Source of the DNA: an uncultured Dehalococcoidia bacterium
Lineage (GTDB): Bacteria > Chloroflexota > Dehalococcoidia > Lucifugimonadales > CATOSD01
Direction of reading: 5' to 3'
Length of the DNA: 64,000 nt
Assembly (NCBI GenBank): GCA_951812395.1
Contig: CATOSD010000001.1
Location: 682,001-746,000 of the forward strand
Each line of letters begins with the position of its first letter. The first letter of the stretch is position 1. Under the pieces are notes generated by a model. It ran no database searches. It worked only from the letters and a program-made list of their open reading frames with translations, and was not told where the DNA came from. This document shows positions 25,801 through 34,057 of this stretch, piece by piece. The translations under genes and the position numbers were made by a program.

Positions 25801-26725
25801 GGTGGGCGTGCTGCGTGACTATGAGGTTGAATTCGGGTCGAAGCGCCTGACGGTCCAAACCGAGCCCTTCAACTTTGAGCGGTGTCGTCAGAAGGTCTTC
25901 GATTACGTCCAGACAGCGCAGCCTCACAGAAGCAACGAATTTAGGAAGAAACTGGATGCATTAGTCACAAGAGACCCGCACAGTGACGCCCTTGAGCTGG
26001 CCAGGCTGTTGATAGAGTTCACGTATGACGTGATCGAAAGGTCACGCAGGCTGGCGATCCGGGAATCGGTGTTGCTCGCCCGATCGGCCCAAACCGATTC
26101 AGATATCAGGACGCGTCTGATGGACTATCTTCAGGAGGGCTTGGGGTCCGAGAGGATCGGACGGCTCTTAGCACAGCAAGAAGTCCAACTTGCAGAGTGG
26201 TGGGAACTAATCGAGGCGGTGCAAACTCCGATGGATGCAGGTGAGTTGCGAGGGCTGTCCATTCGCGCATTGGAGTCCGCTGCGGACCACCCCGGGCTCC
26301 TGTTTGTTCGATCGGCGGCAGAGGCTATGTGCCACGACCATGATGACAGAGTCACCGCAGATGGTATTGAAACTGCCGTCAAGGAGTGTGCGAGGAAGGG
26401 TGTGTCCGAGCATGATACTAGGGAAATGCTCAACAAGATGTACGACCTTGCCCAGATCCCTGCGCGTGCGGTTGAGTTGGGAGTCCCTCTGGCGAAAGCT
26501 CTGTGCGATGTGGGAGACGCTGGCTCTGAGTTTGCTTTCTGCGCCGAAGTCACTGAACAACGGTTGCCTGAGCTACAACCCAAAATACAAGATGACGTGA
26601 GGTTTATTCTCGATGTCTACAGGATGGACATGGGCGTTAAACTCTTAACTGATGTCACCGAAAAGATTGTCCAGCGATACAGCCACCCGCAAATTACGGA
26701 ACCGTTGGGAGGATACAGACAGTGA
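22838..26725 (+). CDS. Zinc finger-nuclease-RecQ-like helicase fusion
   Basis: A 1,295-residue multidomain protein. Residues 9-40 form a topoisomerase-type C4 zinc finger (CPRC ... CSAYPSC). Around 270-330 lies a PD-(D/E)xK-like domain resembling DUF559/Vsr nucleases: DRRIDFLV, FAVEIDGPEH, DKQLRSMGIDVIRVSNAEV. Residues ~520-890 are an SF2 RecQ-type helicase with LPTGAGKS near 550, IDEAHCVSEWGHDFRP near 653, LTGTAS, and VATKAFGMGIDKPNIRY...EAGRAGRD near 870. The last 400 residues are unassigned and mostly helical. I chose ATG 22838 for the GAGGT upstream; TTG 22820 is an alternative. It overlaps the next gene by four bases. Such architecture and its place in a defence-like island suggest phage or plasmid restriction. 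Confidence 0.85.
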   Translation: MAYASPPLCPRCGRPMMLRTAGRGGNAGRQFWGCSAYPSCTGTRDVGAGSRNSEEDFGPGKVRNGPFGAGNVSRGEQAITSVPVEWTEGAPRRSFNYEYASIGSVPGVLIAQADITDDVKRLLSHTLLLTCKSRRRVEATEHARLASGLLAKLLQRGYAPLATLEIERAALNCHGLMKEATDLAKGKVEVGWQVPPEKATRDADGELSKELIRRDPWVFDIESEHSLLQSDAEVEFLTRWVPSNLGPLAAHWFTPQAPLDRLLESANLEHGADRRIDFLVCYPGIEPFAVEIDGPEHIAAQAIDDQRDKQLRSMGIDVIRVSNAEVEAGDGAQLNKIKERFNSADVLPDVDGSKNPIAKLAVDCSLASKIQFAIAHAIQFGWLGDSEWEIDLSGTGEVQRAGVLDALRLLGCFDVLYGGRTVPKRCTVRDDEGTPVTWAFADGEWKNDDGPEAKGDRISILVQRGSSAFSELESDAWDFVIRPAFLPVNLSVQQHFERIRQPISTESFEQAEPALTTLLRTIFRKYEFRQQQGEAVYNTLRHNDTVVLLPTGAGKSIVYQLAGLLMPGITVVVDPIVALIEDQVLGLQSHGIGRAVGIVSSMAGRAERDRLLRQIERGEYQFVLHSPERLQTPEFRGTLQALREISLVNLAVIDEAHCVSEWGHDFRPAYLDLANNLRRFAADSTDSPPPLLALTGTASRAVLRDMLADLGIDQSDDSALIRPVSFDRKELSFDIRRATVAQEAQASLRGVLNGMASRFNMRSGQFYRPNGRETASGVIFTRTVDARFTGLIPTREEVRKTTGVYSAIYSGGAPGGYDRTSWERQKRENAAAFKGNEVPILVATKAFGMGIDKPNIRYIVHYGMPDSLESFYQEAGRAGRDQQPAHCVVVFTEYDADRSNGLIDLNVDIDELERRFKEANRDRSIGDDVTSAMWFHLNTFRGSDIEIQAVENVLSGFNDLTSPQRYQLAYDRDDDKRRKEHAVVRLLRVGVLRDYEVEFGSKRLTVQTEPFNFERCRQKVFDYVQTAQPHRSNEFRKKLDALVTRDPHSDALELARLLIEFTYDVIERSRRLAIRESVLLARSAQTDSDIRTRLMDYLQEGLGSERIGRLLAQQEVQLAEWWELIEAVQTPMDAGELRGLSIRALESAADHPGLLFVRSAAEAMCHDHDDRVTADGIETAVKECARKGVSEHDTREMLNKMYDLAQIPARAVELGVPLAKALCDVGDAGSEFAFCAEVTEQRLPELQPKIQDDVRFILDVYRMDMGVKLLTDVTEKIVQRYSHPQITEPLGGYRQ

Positions 26726-27255
26726 GCTTAGCCGACGACTTGCGGGGTAAACTTGATGCGGCCACAGGAGAACTAGCCAGCCTACAATTGAGACTCAATG
26801 AAATCGTAGGCCTTGAGGAATCCTTACGCGATGCAAATGGTCAACTTTTCCAAACCAGCTCCCGCGTGTCGGAATTGACGGTATCGGCCCGGGCGGCGCA
26901 AGAGTCACTCGATCTGACGGTGAAAGCGTTGGAGCGAGCTACTGACGTCATGATGCGCCTGGAGCCTGCGGTCATCACGTCTGCCATTCAGGAAGCAGAC
27001 ACGTCGATTAAAGCGGCGATCGAAGATAGCTCAACCAAACTCACCGAGTCAGTGTCCCAGCGGGCTGAGGCTATCGAGCAATCGATAAACACTAGCCAAG
27101 CAACTACTCGGCAGCAGGTGACGGAGCAGGAGGCCCGACAGGCGGAACGCCACGCGTATGACGTCAGGGTATTCAAGTGGATTGGAGCCGTGGGGCTGTT
27201 AAGCATAGCGGTACTGGTCGTCCTGGCAGTCCTTATACTTCTCAGTGTTCGATGA
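26722..27255 (+). CDS. Membrane-anchored coiled-coil protein coupled to the helicase
   Basis: A 177-residue protein starting with GTG that overlaps the helicase stop (GTGA), with GGGAGGA about nine bases upstream. Residues 1-145 are a long helix with heptad-like leucines and many Gln/Ser/Thr (ELASLQLRLNEIVGLEESL, VSELTVSARAAQESLDLTVK). Residues about 152-176 are one transmembrane helix (WIGAVGLLSIAVLVVLAVLI). There is no signal peptide, so it is probably C-tail anchored with the coil in the cytoplasm. No family recognised; by coupling, it likely works with the helicase as sensor, scaffold or membrane effector. Confidence 0.75.
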   Translation: MSLADDLRGKLDAATGELASLQLRLNEIVGLEESLRDANGQLFQTSSRVSELTVSARAAQESLDLTVKALERATDVMMRLEPAVITSAIQEADTSIKAAIEDSSTKLTESVSQRAEAIEQSINTSQATTRQQVTEQEARQAERHAYDVRVFKWIGAVGLLSIAVLVVLAVLILLSVR

Positions 27256-27382
27256 TGCATGGGATGGTTTGGCAGGTAGGTGTGACAGAGCCTGTAGCTT
27301 GCCCAGTGCACGAGCAGGCTCAGGTCATGTGTCGGAGTAGGGCGCCTTGTCTAGGAGCAGCCAAGCAGCGACAGCCGGGCCC

Positions 27383-28406
27383 GTGAGCACGCGGCGGGAG
27401 CCCGTCAAGCTTCTTCTGATTGCCACGGGCCTGCTCCTGTGCATCTTCTTGGCGGCCTCGCTCTCCCTCGCCAACGGCATACCCAAGCTCTCGATGGCGG
27501 AGGCATGGGGCATCCTCTGGGGAGAGGAGGCGGAGCGCCTGGCGTGGCTGTCCGTCCGCGAGTTGCGCGCTCCCAGGGTGGCGCTCGCCGTCATCAGCGG
27601 GGCTGCGCTGGGCTTGGCGGGGGCGATGATGCAGGACGGGCCGAAACCCACTGGCGGCCCCGGAGCTCCTGGGCGTGGCCTCCGGGGCCTCCCTTGCCGT
27701 GGCAGTTGTCACCCTCTTCCAGGTTCCGCTGCTCCTGGTGTTTTATCCCTGGGCGGCACTCACGGGCGGCCTGCTCGCGGGGGCCGTGGTGATCTTCGCA
27801 GCAAAGCGAGCGCAGAGCCCTCTGCAGATCGTGCTCGTCGGCATCGCGGTGACTGCCTTCATCAATGCGTGCATCATCGCCCTCATCAGTCTGGCGGGGA
27901 CGAGCGGGTCGGTCCTCGTCCTGTTCTACTTCCTGCTGGGCAGCCTGGCGAACAGAACGTGGGAGCATGTCTGGATCGTTGCGCCCTGGGCGGCGGTCTG
28001 CCTTCCCCTGGGCCTACTGCTAGCCCGACCCTTGAACACGCTCCGCCTGGGCGACCATGCGGCGCGGTCGCTGGGGATGAGAGTCGGACGCGTTCGGACG
28101 CTGGCCCTCCTGCCCGGCGCAGGGCTTGTGGCCGCGGTGGTGGCCGTCACCGGCCCTATCGGGTGGATAGGGCTGCTTGCCCCGCATCTAACCCGTCGAG
28201 CCCTACGCAGTGAGGACCCGCGCAAGGTGCTTGCCTTCTCCGCGCTCACGGGCGCCGCGCTCCTCACGATGGCGGACGTTGGAGCGAAACTCGCCATCGC
28301 CCCCGCGGAGACGCCCGTGGGGCTATGGACGGCGGTGCTGGGCGGGCCGGTCCTGCTTCTGCTGCTCAGGGACAGGATTCTCAGGAGCGACCATGAGCGC
28401 GACTGA
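27383..28406 (+). pseudogene. FecCD-type ABC permease, frameshifted
   Basis: The gene begins with GTG 27383 and reads LLLIATGLLLCIFLAASLSL..., then LRAPRVALAVISGAALGLAGAMMQDG, as in FecD/BtuC permeases of siderophore or cobalamin importers. At about 27636-27645 the frame is lost; two bases appear to be missing from the expected QDxLRNPLA codons. The other frame picks up exactly with RNPLAAPELLGVASGASLAV and runs to the normal C-terminus (GPIGWIGLLAPHLTRR, LRDRILR). No substrate-binding or ATPase gene is adjacent. Its end overlaps the start of a second permease. Confidence 0.85.
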
Positions 28407-28903
28407 CGGGCGGACAGACGCAGCGGACGGGCGCGCTTGGGGGACCAGGCGATTCTCTATGCTGCTCGCCGTGGGGCTGGCGCTCATCGGAGTGCTGTTC
28501 GTCGTGCATTTGTGCACGGGCACGGTGCGCCTGGGACCAGGCGAGGTGATGGCGGCGCTCCTGGGACGGCATACCGAGGACCTGCATCGGACCGTGGTCT
28601 GGGACCTGCGACTTCCCAGGTCGCTAATCGCCATCGTCGCTGGAGCGCTGCTGGGAACGGCTGGGGCGGTTCTCCAAGTCGTTATGCGGAACAATCTGGC
28701 GGAGCCGGGCATCACCGGCGTGACGGCGGGGGGAATTCTCGTCGCCGTTCTGTGGATCGCGGGAATCGGTGGGCTTCCGCACCCTGGGCGTTTCATGCCC
28801 CTCGTCGTGTTGCTTGGGTGCAGGCGCGGTGGTCTTCGCCCTGAGTTGGCGCGGCGGAGTCCATCCGCTGCGGCTGGTGCTCAGCGGGGTGTTGGTCAGC
28901 GCC
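28393..28903 (+). pseudogene. Second FecCD-type permease, frameshifted and truncated by IS21
   Basis: The start ATG 28393 overlaps the first permease. The product reads LAVGLALIGVLFVVHLCTGTVRLGPGEV and WDLRLPRSLIAIVAGALLGTAGAVLQ, typical FecCD. One extra G near 28816-28818 shifts the frame; the alternative frame continues GAGAVVFALSWRGGVHPLRLVLSGVLVSA. It ends where IS21 begins at 28904; the last half of the permease is not found on the far side of the insertion, so deletion or another rearrangement followed. Confidence 0.82.
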
Positions 28904-28989
28904 TGAACAGCGACAATCATTTTGGCCGGACGACAACTATTTTGGCCGGTCCATAGGTACGATCATCTGGTACCCGGGAGGCGCCAGAC

Positions 28990-30480
28990 TTGATCACGGA
29001 TCGACAGGTAGTTTTGTTGAGGCAGAAGCTGATGGAAGGCAAGACCCAGCAGGCCGCGGCGGCGGCATCTGCAACGAGCGAGAGATCGGTTAGGAGGTGG
29101 CAGCGGGGAGCGCTGCCGTCGCAGAGGAAGAAGAGCGAACGGAACTGGAGGACCAGGGCGGACCCGTTCTCTGATGTGTGGGAGAGTGACGTTGTGCCGC
29201 TGCTGCGGTCGGACCCTGAGAATGAGTTGTCGGCGACAGCTATCCTCGAGTGGCTGGACGAGCGGCACCCTGGCCGGTTCGGCAGGTCGCAGCTGAGGAT
29301 GCTGCAGCGCCGCATCCGAGACCAAAGGGCGCTACACGGCCCTGACCGCGAAGTGTACTTCGAGCAGGAGCATCCGCCGGGCCAGGAGGCCCAGGTCGAC
29401 TTCACTCACTGCTCGGAACTGGGGGTCACCATAGGCGGAGAGCCGTTCCGGCATCTCCTATATTCCACTTCGTTCTGAGTCACTCGGGTTGGAACTATGC
29501 CCAGTTGTGCCGGGAGGAGACGTTCGCGGCGCTGGTGAAGGGGCTTCAGGGAGCGCTATGGGAGCTCGGAGGCGTACCTCGGGTAAGTGCGCACCGACAA
29601 CCTGTCAGCGGCCACCCATGAGCTGAGAGACAGCAGAGGCCGTACCCTGAACGCCAGATACGAGGCGGTTCTGGCCCACTATGGAGTTGAGTCCACCAGG
29701 ACAAACCCAAGGTCATCCCACGAGAACGGTGTTGTCGAACAAGCACACCGCCGCCTGAAGAACGCCATCGCTCAGGCCCTGATCCTCAGGGGTAGCCGGG
29801 ACTTCGGGTCAGAGGTTGAGTACGCGGCGTTCGTGAGAAGAGTCGTCGACCGGCGCAACAGGGTGGTGGACTTCAAGCTGAAGCTGGAGCGTCATCACCT
29901 CCAGGCGCTTCCAGAGGCACCGATACCAGAGTACGTCAGCTACAGAGTGAGTGTGCGCAAGTGGAGCACGATCAGGGTGGCGAACAGGACATACTCGGTA
30001 CCGTCGAGGCTGATAGGGATGGTAGTTGACGTCCGTCTGCACTCCGACCACAACGAGGTGTACTACAGAAGTCACCTGGTTGAGCGCATGGAGCGGGTGC
30101 ATGGCACCGGCGAAGCGCAGATCGACTACCACCACATCATAGGGTCGCTGGTCCGCAAGCCGGGTGCGTTCGCACGGTACCGCTTCAGGGAGTCTATGCT
30201 CCCTACGCAGACGTTCAGGCTGGCCTATGACGCGCTGCGTGGTTGGAGAGGAGAGCGAGCCGACGTGGAGTACGTGCGCATCCTTCACCTGGCCGCGACA
30301 ACAATGGAATCGGAGGTGGATGGGGTGCTCGGAACGTTGCTCGAGTCGGGTCTGAACTTCGACTACGCGATGGTACGCAGGATGTCGGCGCCGGCGGCTC
30401 CTCCAGTCCCCGAGCTGAAGCTCGCAGGAAGCGTGGACCTCGGGGTGGACGACCGGCTGCTCGTGGGAGGTGTGCGATGA
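28990..30480 (+). pseudogene. istA: IS21 transposase IstA with two compensating frameshifts
   Basis: The N-terminal part (TTG 28990) carries a helix-turn-helix region (EGKTQQAAAAASATSERSVRRW) and the first catalytic region EAQVDFTHC. At about 29463-29470 two extra bases (TA in CTATATTCC) shift the frame; the shifted frame reads FHFVLSHSGWNYAQLCREETFAAL...GGVPRV. At about 29583 one further extra base (GTAAGTG) restores the original frame: RTDNLSAATHELRDSRGR, HENGVVEQAHRRLKNAI and the beta-rich tail. Together the insertions add three bases. The gene is dead unless these are assembly errors. Its stop overlaps istB. Confidence 0.85.
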
Positions 30481-31265
30481 TCGCGGACACGCACGCACCG
30501 GGGACGGTGGCCGAACGGGTGAGGGAGCTGTGCAGGGAGTTCAAGCTGCCCACGCTGGCGTCCGAGACTGTCGGTAGGTTCAGCGAGGCCGTACACGCCG
30601 ACGCCCTCATAACGCTGGTGGAAGTTCTGGAGCAAGAGGCTGAGGACAGGCGCATAAGACGAGTGGATCGTCTGAGAAGGGCGTCGAAGCTGCCAGCCGG
30701 CAAGACATGGGACACCTTCGAGCACGACAGGGCCCCGGTGAAGCTCAGGCAGCAGCTACAGATACTGGGCGAGGGCGACTTCGTGGACCACAGCGTGAAC
30801 GTGCTGGCGTTCGGACTACCCGGCACGGGCAAGACTCATGTCATGTGCGCCATCGGCCACAGGCTCGTGGAGTCCGGACGCTCGGTGCTGTTCGCCCCCG
30901 CATATCGGCTTGTCCAGGACATGCTCGCTGCGAGGCGGGACCTGGAACTGCCCAGGATGCTCAGGAAGCTGGACAACTTCCACCTGCTGCTGGTCGATGA
31001 CCTGGGATATCTTCCACAGGGAGCGGAGGAATCCGAGGTCCTGTTCACGCTGACCGCCGAGCGCTACGAGCGAAGATCGTTGGGCATCACCTCGAACCTG
31101 GTGTTCAGCGAGTGGGAGAAGGTGTTCGCAAATCCGATGGCGACCGCGGCGGCGATGGACAGGATAGTTCACCACTCGGTGATCCTGGAGTTCGACGTGC
31201 CCAGCTACAGGACCAACGCCGCCCAGAATCGTCACATAGGAAAGGAATCAGACCGGCCAGAATAA
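30477..31265 (+). CDS. istB: IS21 helper ATPase IstB
   Basis: A 262-residue AAA+ ATPase of the DnaC/IstB type, which stimulates IstA and directs target choice. Walker A is GLPGTGKTH near residue 118 and Walker B LLLVDDLGYLP near residue 175; sensor region GITSNLVFSEWEKVF and C-terminal RIVHHSVILEF follow. The start overlaps the istA stop as ATGA, the family arrangement. The reading frame is intact. The right terminal repeats lie within and directly after its 3' end. Confidence 0.92.
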   Translation: MIADTHAPGTVAERVRELCREFKLPTLASETVGRFSEAVHADALITLVEVLEQEAEDRRIRRVDRLRRASKLPAGKTWDTFEHDRAPVKLRQQLQILGEGDFVDHSVNVLAFGLPGTGKTHVMCAIGHRLVESGRSVLFAPAYRLVQDMLAARRDLELPRMLRKLDNFHLLLVDDLGYLPQGAEESEVLFTLTAERYERRSLGITSNLVFSEWEKVFANPMATAAAMDRIVHHSVILEFDVPSYRTNAAQNRHIGKESDRPE

Positions 31266-31305
31266 TTGACGCACCGGCCAAAATGGTTGACGTGGTACAC
31301 CATCA

Positions 31306-31827
31306 ATCAGGGCCAAGCCGGGGCGGGTGGAACGATACGACTACGAGTACAAGCGAAACGGGACACGCAACCTGTTCATGTTCTGTGAACCGAAAGCCGG
31401 CTGGAGACATGTCGAGGTTGCCGAGAGACGTACTGCCGTAGACTTCGCACATCAGATGAGATGGCTGGTTGATGACGCATATCCTCACACCGAGACGATA
31501 CGGCTGGTGCTGGACAATCTCAACACACACAAGCTGGGTTCGTTGTACGATGCCTTCGAGCCGGCAGAAGCGCGCCGTATCGCCAAGACACTGGTGTTCC
31601 ACTACACCCCAGTGCACGGCAGATGGCTGAACATGGCAGAGATAGAATTGAGCGTCTTGAGCAACCAGTGTCTCAACCGCCGATTCAGCGACGAGGTGAC
31701 ACTGAAGCGAGAGGTCTCGACGCTGGAACGTGAACGCAATGAAGCTGTCGCCGCCATAGACTGGCGCTTCTCTACTAAACACGCTCGCACTAAACTTCAA
31801 CACGTCTATCCAGCATATTCAGACTGA
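31306..31827 (+). pseudogene. IS630-family transposase, C-terminal remnant
   Basis: The frame opens seven bases after the IS21 right end and reads AKPGRVERYDYEYKRNGTRNLFMF. It continues WLVDDAYPHTETIRLVLDNLNTHK and FHYTPVHGRWLNMAEIELSVL, the DDE_3 catalytic core and C-terminus of IS630 transposases. The N-terminal helix-turn-helix half is missing, removed by or before the IS21 event. No start codon or ribosome site belongs to it. Confidence 0.88.
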
Positions 31828-31846
31828 AACGGTACCAGGTTAGTCG

Positions 31847-33088
31847 ATGCAGAATGCTATAATCCAAAATCCAGATCGTTGTATGGCGGACTTGCGTCAG
31901 ATACATTCGCAGGGCCGCAAGCGAATTGGGCTGCTACTCGGTGCAGGCGCCCCAACTGCTATTCGGATAGATGAGGACGGCGGCATTGTTGAAGACGGTG
32001 GTAATCCGCTGGTACCTGATGTCGCCGGTCTAACGGATGCCGTAGTGGGCGCATTGACCGTGGAAGACAAGGGGATCATTGAGATTCTAAAGTCGGAACT
32101 GAGTGGGGTCATTAATATCTATACCATACTGACTCAAGTTAGAAAGCTCGCACAAGCAATCGGGAGTGCTAACGTGCACGGATTGGATGCGAAGGGCTAT
32201 GATGAAATGGCCCAGCGCATTTGTGAAAAGATAGGGGTACATGTAAGTGCAACTCTTCCTCAGAATCCAGACCCTTATTCTGAGGTTGCATCGTGGATAT
32301 CCGGTACGAGGCGACTACGCTCGATAGAGATATTTACGCCAAATTATGACCTCTTGATCGAAGAAGCCCTCGAGAGTGCTCACGCTCCTTGATTCGACGG
32401 CTTCAGTGATTCTTTCAGGCCATTCTACGATGCTGCAAGTGTGTACACTGATGCACTTCCCCCGAGTTGGACTCGCTTGTGGAAGCTTCACGGTTCGCTC
32501 GGTTGGGAAATCTCCGCTGATACAGTCGTCAGAACAGGGAGCAGGGGAGCAACTCAACTCATTTGCCCGGACCATCTGAAGTACGACCAAGTTGCGAGAC
32601 TGCCGTACTCTGCTCTGTTCGAACGACTACGCTCTTTCCTGACGAGTCCCGATACACTTCTCTTATGTTCTGGCTTTTCATTCCTTGACGCCCACATTTG
32701 CGCCGTGCTCGAAGAAGCAATGGCCGCAAACGCTCATTCTGCAACTATTGCGTTCTAGTACAAGTCAACTGCAGAGGGAGAAACAGTTGCGTCTATGGCG
32801 CGTTCACGTCCAAATCTGAGTGTCTACGCGCGCAACGGTGCAATAAATGGCGGAGTAGCTGGTCGGTGGGGGCCTGGCCAACCGCCGAGTGAAGAATGGG
32901 AGGCGATTCGGCATACGTTCTGGAAATCCGCTTCGGAAAGCGGGGGTGGACAATTCCTGCTTGGAGATTTCGCCAAGTTTGCCAGATTCCTTGCGTTAAC
33001 GCAGATGCATAGGCTGGAAAACGCTAACGAGGGCACGGGCAATGAAAGTGATACTAAGCCTGTTCCGCCCAATGGTCAGGAGGGCTGA
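31847..33088 (+). pseudogene. SIR2-like NADase gene with two in-frame stops
   Basis: One frame of 414 codons, broken by TGA at 32390-32392 and TAG at 32756-32758 without any shift. It has the SIR2 order: RIGLLLGAGAP (nucleotide loop), IFTPNYDLLIEEALE, then after the first stop FDGFSDSFRPFYD and RLWKLHGSLGWE with the catalytic-type His, LLLCSGFSFLDAHI, and after the second stop a helical tail. SIR2 enzymes of this kind deplete NAD during phage defence. Its last codon is immediately followed by the start of a HerA-like gene, matching two-gene SIR2-HerA systems. All catalytic motifs are still readable, so decay seems recent. Confidence 0.8.
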
Positions 33089-33280
33089 ATGCTCAGCTGC
33101 GATCCCACATACCTTGGGATTATCGCAGCAGTATCTGGGGCTGCGCTAAACGTTCACCTTGCTGAATCGGTTGCATCTGGTTTGTCCATTTTCAAGGGAC
33201 ACACTTACAAGGTTGGTCAGGTCGGCAGTTTCGTTAGGGCGCCGCAAGACTATGAAGACTTGGTTGGAGTTGCTTCAAAG
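33089..33280 (+). pseudogene. HerA-like helicase, N-terminal remnant
   Basis: The ATG touches the SIR2 stop (TGA ATG). About 64 codons read YLGIIAAVSGAALNVHLAES, then KVGQVGSFVRAP and DYEDLVGVASKAG, the HAS-barrel that opens HerA/DUF87 helicases (usually 500-650 residues). Beyond about 33280 the sequence becomes an unrelated fragment on the other strand, so the ATPase domain is lost. A longer open frame to 33664 is chance coding through that fragment. Confidence 0.6.
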
Positions 33281-33562
33281 GCCGGAAACAAAAATGTCCT
33301 GCGGCCGCTCGGCGTCATCCACCAGCGATATCACGCCATACCGTGCATCGGTGAGCGCCTAGGCGCCCTCCAAAACCCCCTGCAGAACAGCCTCGAAGTC
33401 CAAGCTTTCGTTGATGCCCAGGCTGGCTGCTCTCAGCCGGAACAGACGGTCCCGCAGGGATTGGACCTCCTGCTCGAGCGTTGTCGAATCGGCCAGACTC
33501 TCACCCACTGGTTCAGACCGGCAGCGCCGAAAGTCGACCCCGGGCGGCAGGCAGTAGCGCAC
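33275..33562 (-). pseudogene. GAF-domain signalling protein fragment
   Basis: On the minus strand the frame reads LEQEVQSLRDRLFRLRAASL, then GINESLDFEAVLQGVLEGA, then TAG at 33361-33359, then ALTDARYGVISLVDD and QDIFVSGL. This is the start of a GAF domain as found in histidine kinases or cyclases, preceded by a coiled-coil. Both the upstream and downstream parts of such a protein are missing. The boundary with the HerA remnant lies near 33275-33300. Confidence 0.6.
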
Positions 33563-33687
33563 CGCCGCGACGGTCCGGTTCCGAAGCGACCCTTACGATC
33601 CGGTCGGTGTCAGTCTGATCATACCGGAAATTTCCGTTTAACACGAATAGTCTACGGAAAGTAGGCGAATGGCGCACAACAAAATCA

Positions 33688-33824
33688 CGAAACACTTGGA
33701 AATATGAACCCCATGGCGGTGGAGCGACGTTCAGCCGTCGGTGGATTGCCAACTCGCGAAACACTTGGTAGTATGAATCCCACGGCGGTGGAGCGACGTT
33801 CAGCCGTCGGTGGATTGCCAACCA
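33688..33824. repeat. Two tandem 69-bp repeats
   Basis: Units start at 33688 and 33757 with CGAAACACTTGG and end GGTGGATTGCCAAC. They differ at only a few positions (AAATATGAACCCCAT against TAGTATGAATCCCAC). Each holds an inverted CGACG...CGTCG pair around the word GTTCAGC. The block lies in non-coding DNA between the GAF fragment and the giant gene. Confidence 0.8.
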
Positions 33825-33846
33825 CGGAACCGCCGACTCTGATGTC

Positions 33847-34005
33847 ATGAGAATTGTGGGCCGCCTTTACACACTAACCGCCGGAGGCGTGGGCAAAACC
33901 ACCAGAGCATACGCGGGCGCCATAGACGATTCGGGGAATGAGAACCTGTCAGTGACGCCCAGTCAACTCTGCTTTTCGGCGTCAGCAGGGCCCTGGGACA
34001 ACTGA
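33847..34005 (+). pseudogene. P-loop fragment (STAND/ParA-like start)
   Basis: A 52-codon frame that reads RIVGRLYTLTAGGVGKTTRA near its start, resembling the Walker A segment of NB-ARC-type regulators (usually TLTGPGGVGKT), then loses similarity. It stops within tandem 24-bp repeats. Too short to be functional; probably a recombination leftover ahead of the giant gene. Confidence 0.3.
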
Positions 34006-34043
34006 GCATTCGGAACCCAGGACAATTGAGCATTCAGAACCCA
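33996..34043. repeat. Tandem 24-bp repeat upstream of the giant gene
   Basis: GGACAACTGAGCATTCGGAA plus CCCA (33996-34019) is directly followed by a second copy with two changes (34020-34043). The second copy ends just before the ribosome site of the giant gene (CGGAGAT at 34044-34050). It may be a transposon end remnant or a regulatory element. Confidence 0.7.
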
Positions 34044-34057
34044 CGGAGATAATCGGC

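Larger units (their letters stand above)
28904..31299 (+). mobile_element. IS21-family insertion sequence
   Basis: A 2,396-bp element with istA and istB in the usual order and TG...CA ends. The left end starts TGAACAGCGACAATCATTTT and the right end, read inward, TGTACCACGTCAACCATTTT, each followed by GGCCGG. A second inner copy of the (T)ATTTTGGCCGG box follows at 28928-28950 on the left and 31251-31266 on the right, the multiple terminal repeats expected of this family. The flanks do not show a clear target duplication (left agcgcc, right ccatca), consistent with later loss of one side. istA is frameshifted, so autonomous transposition is unlikely. Confidence 0.88.

Noticed and set aside
28904..31299. 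Target-site duplication of the IS21 element
   Set aside because: The bases at the two borders (agcgcc and ccatca) do not match, so I do not claim one.
33688..33824. Possible CRISPR array
   Set aside because: Only two units, each 69 bp with no unique spacers between them and no cas genes in the window.
33513..33848. Minus-strand frame containing AIHRRLNVAPPPW twice
   Set aside because: The repetition reflects the 69-bp tandem repeat in non-coding DNA; there is no credible protein.
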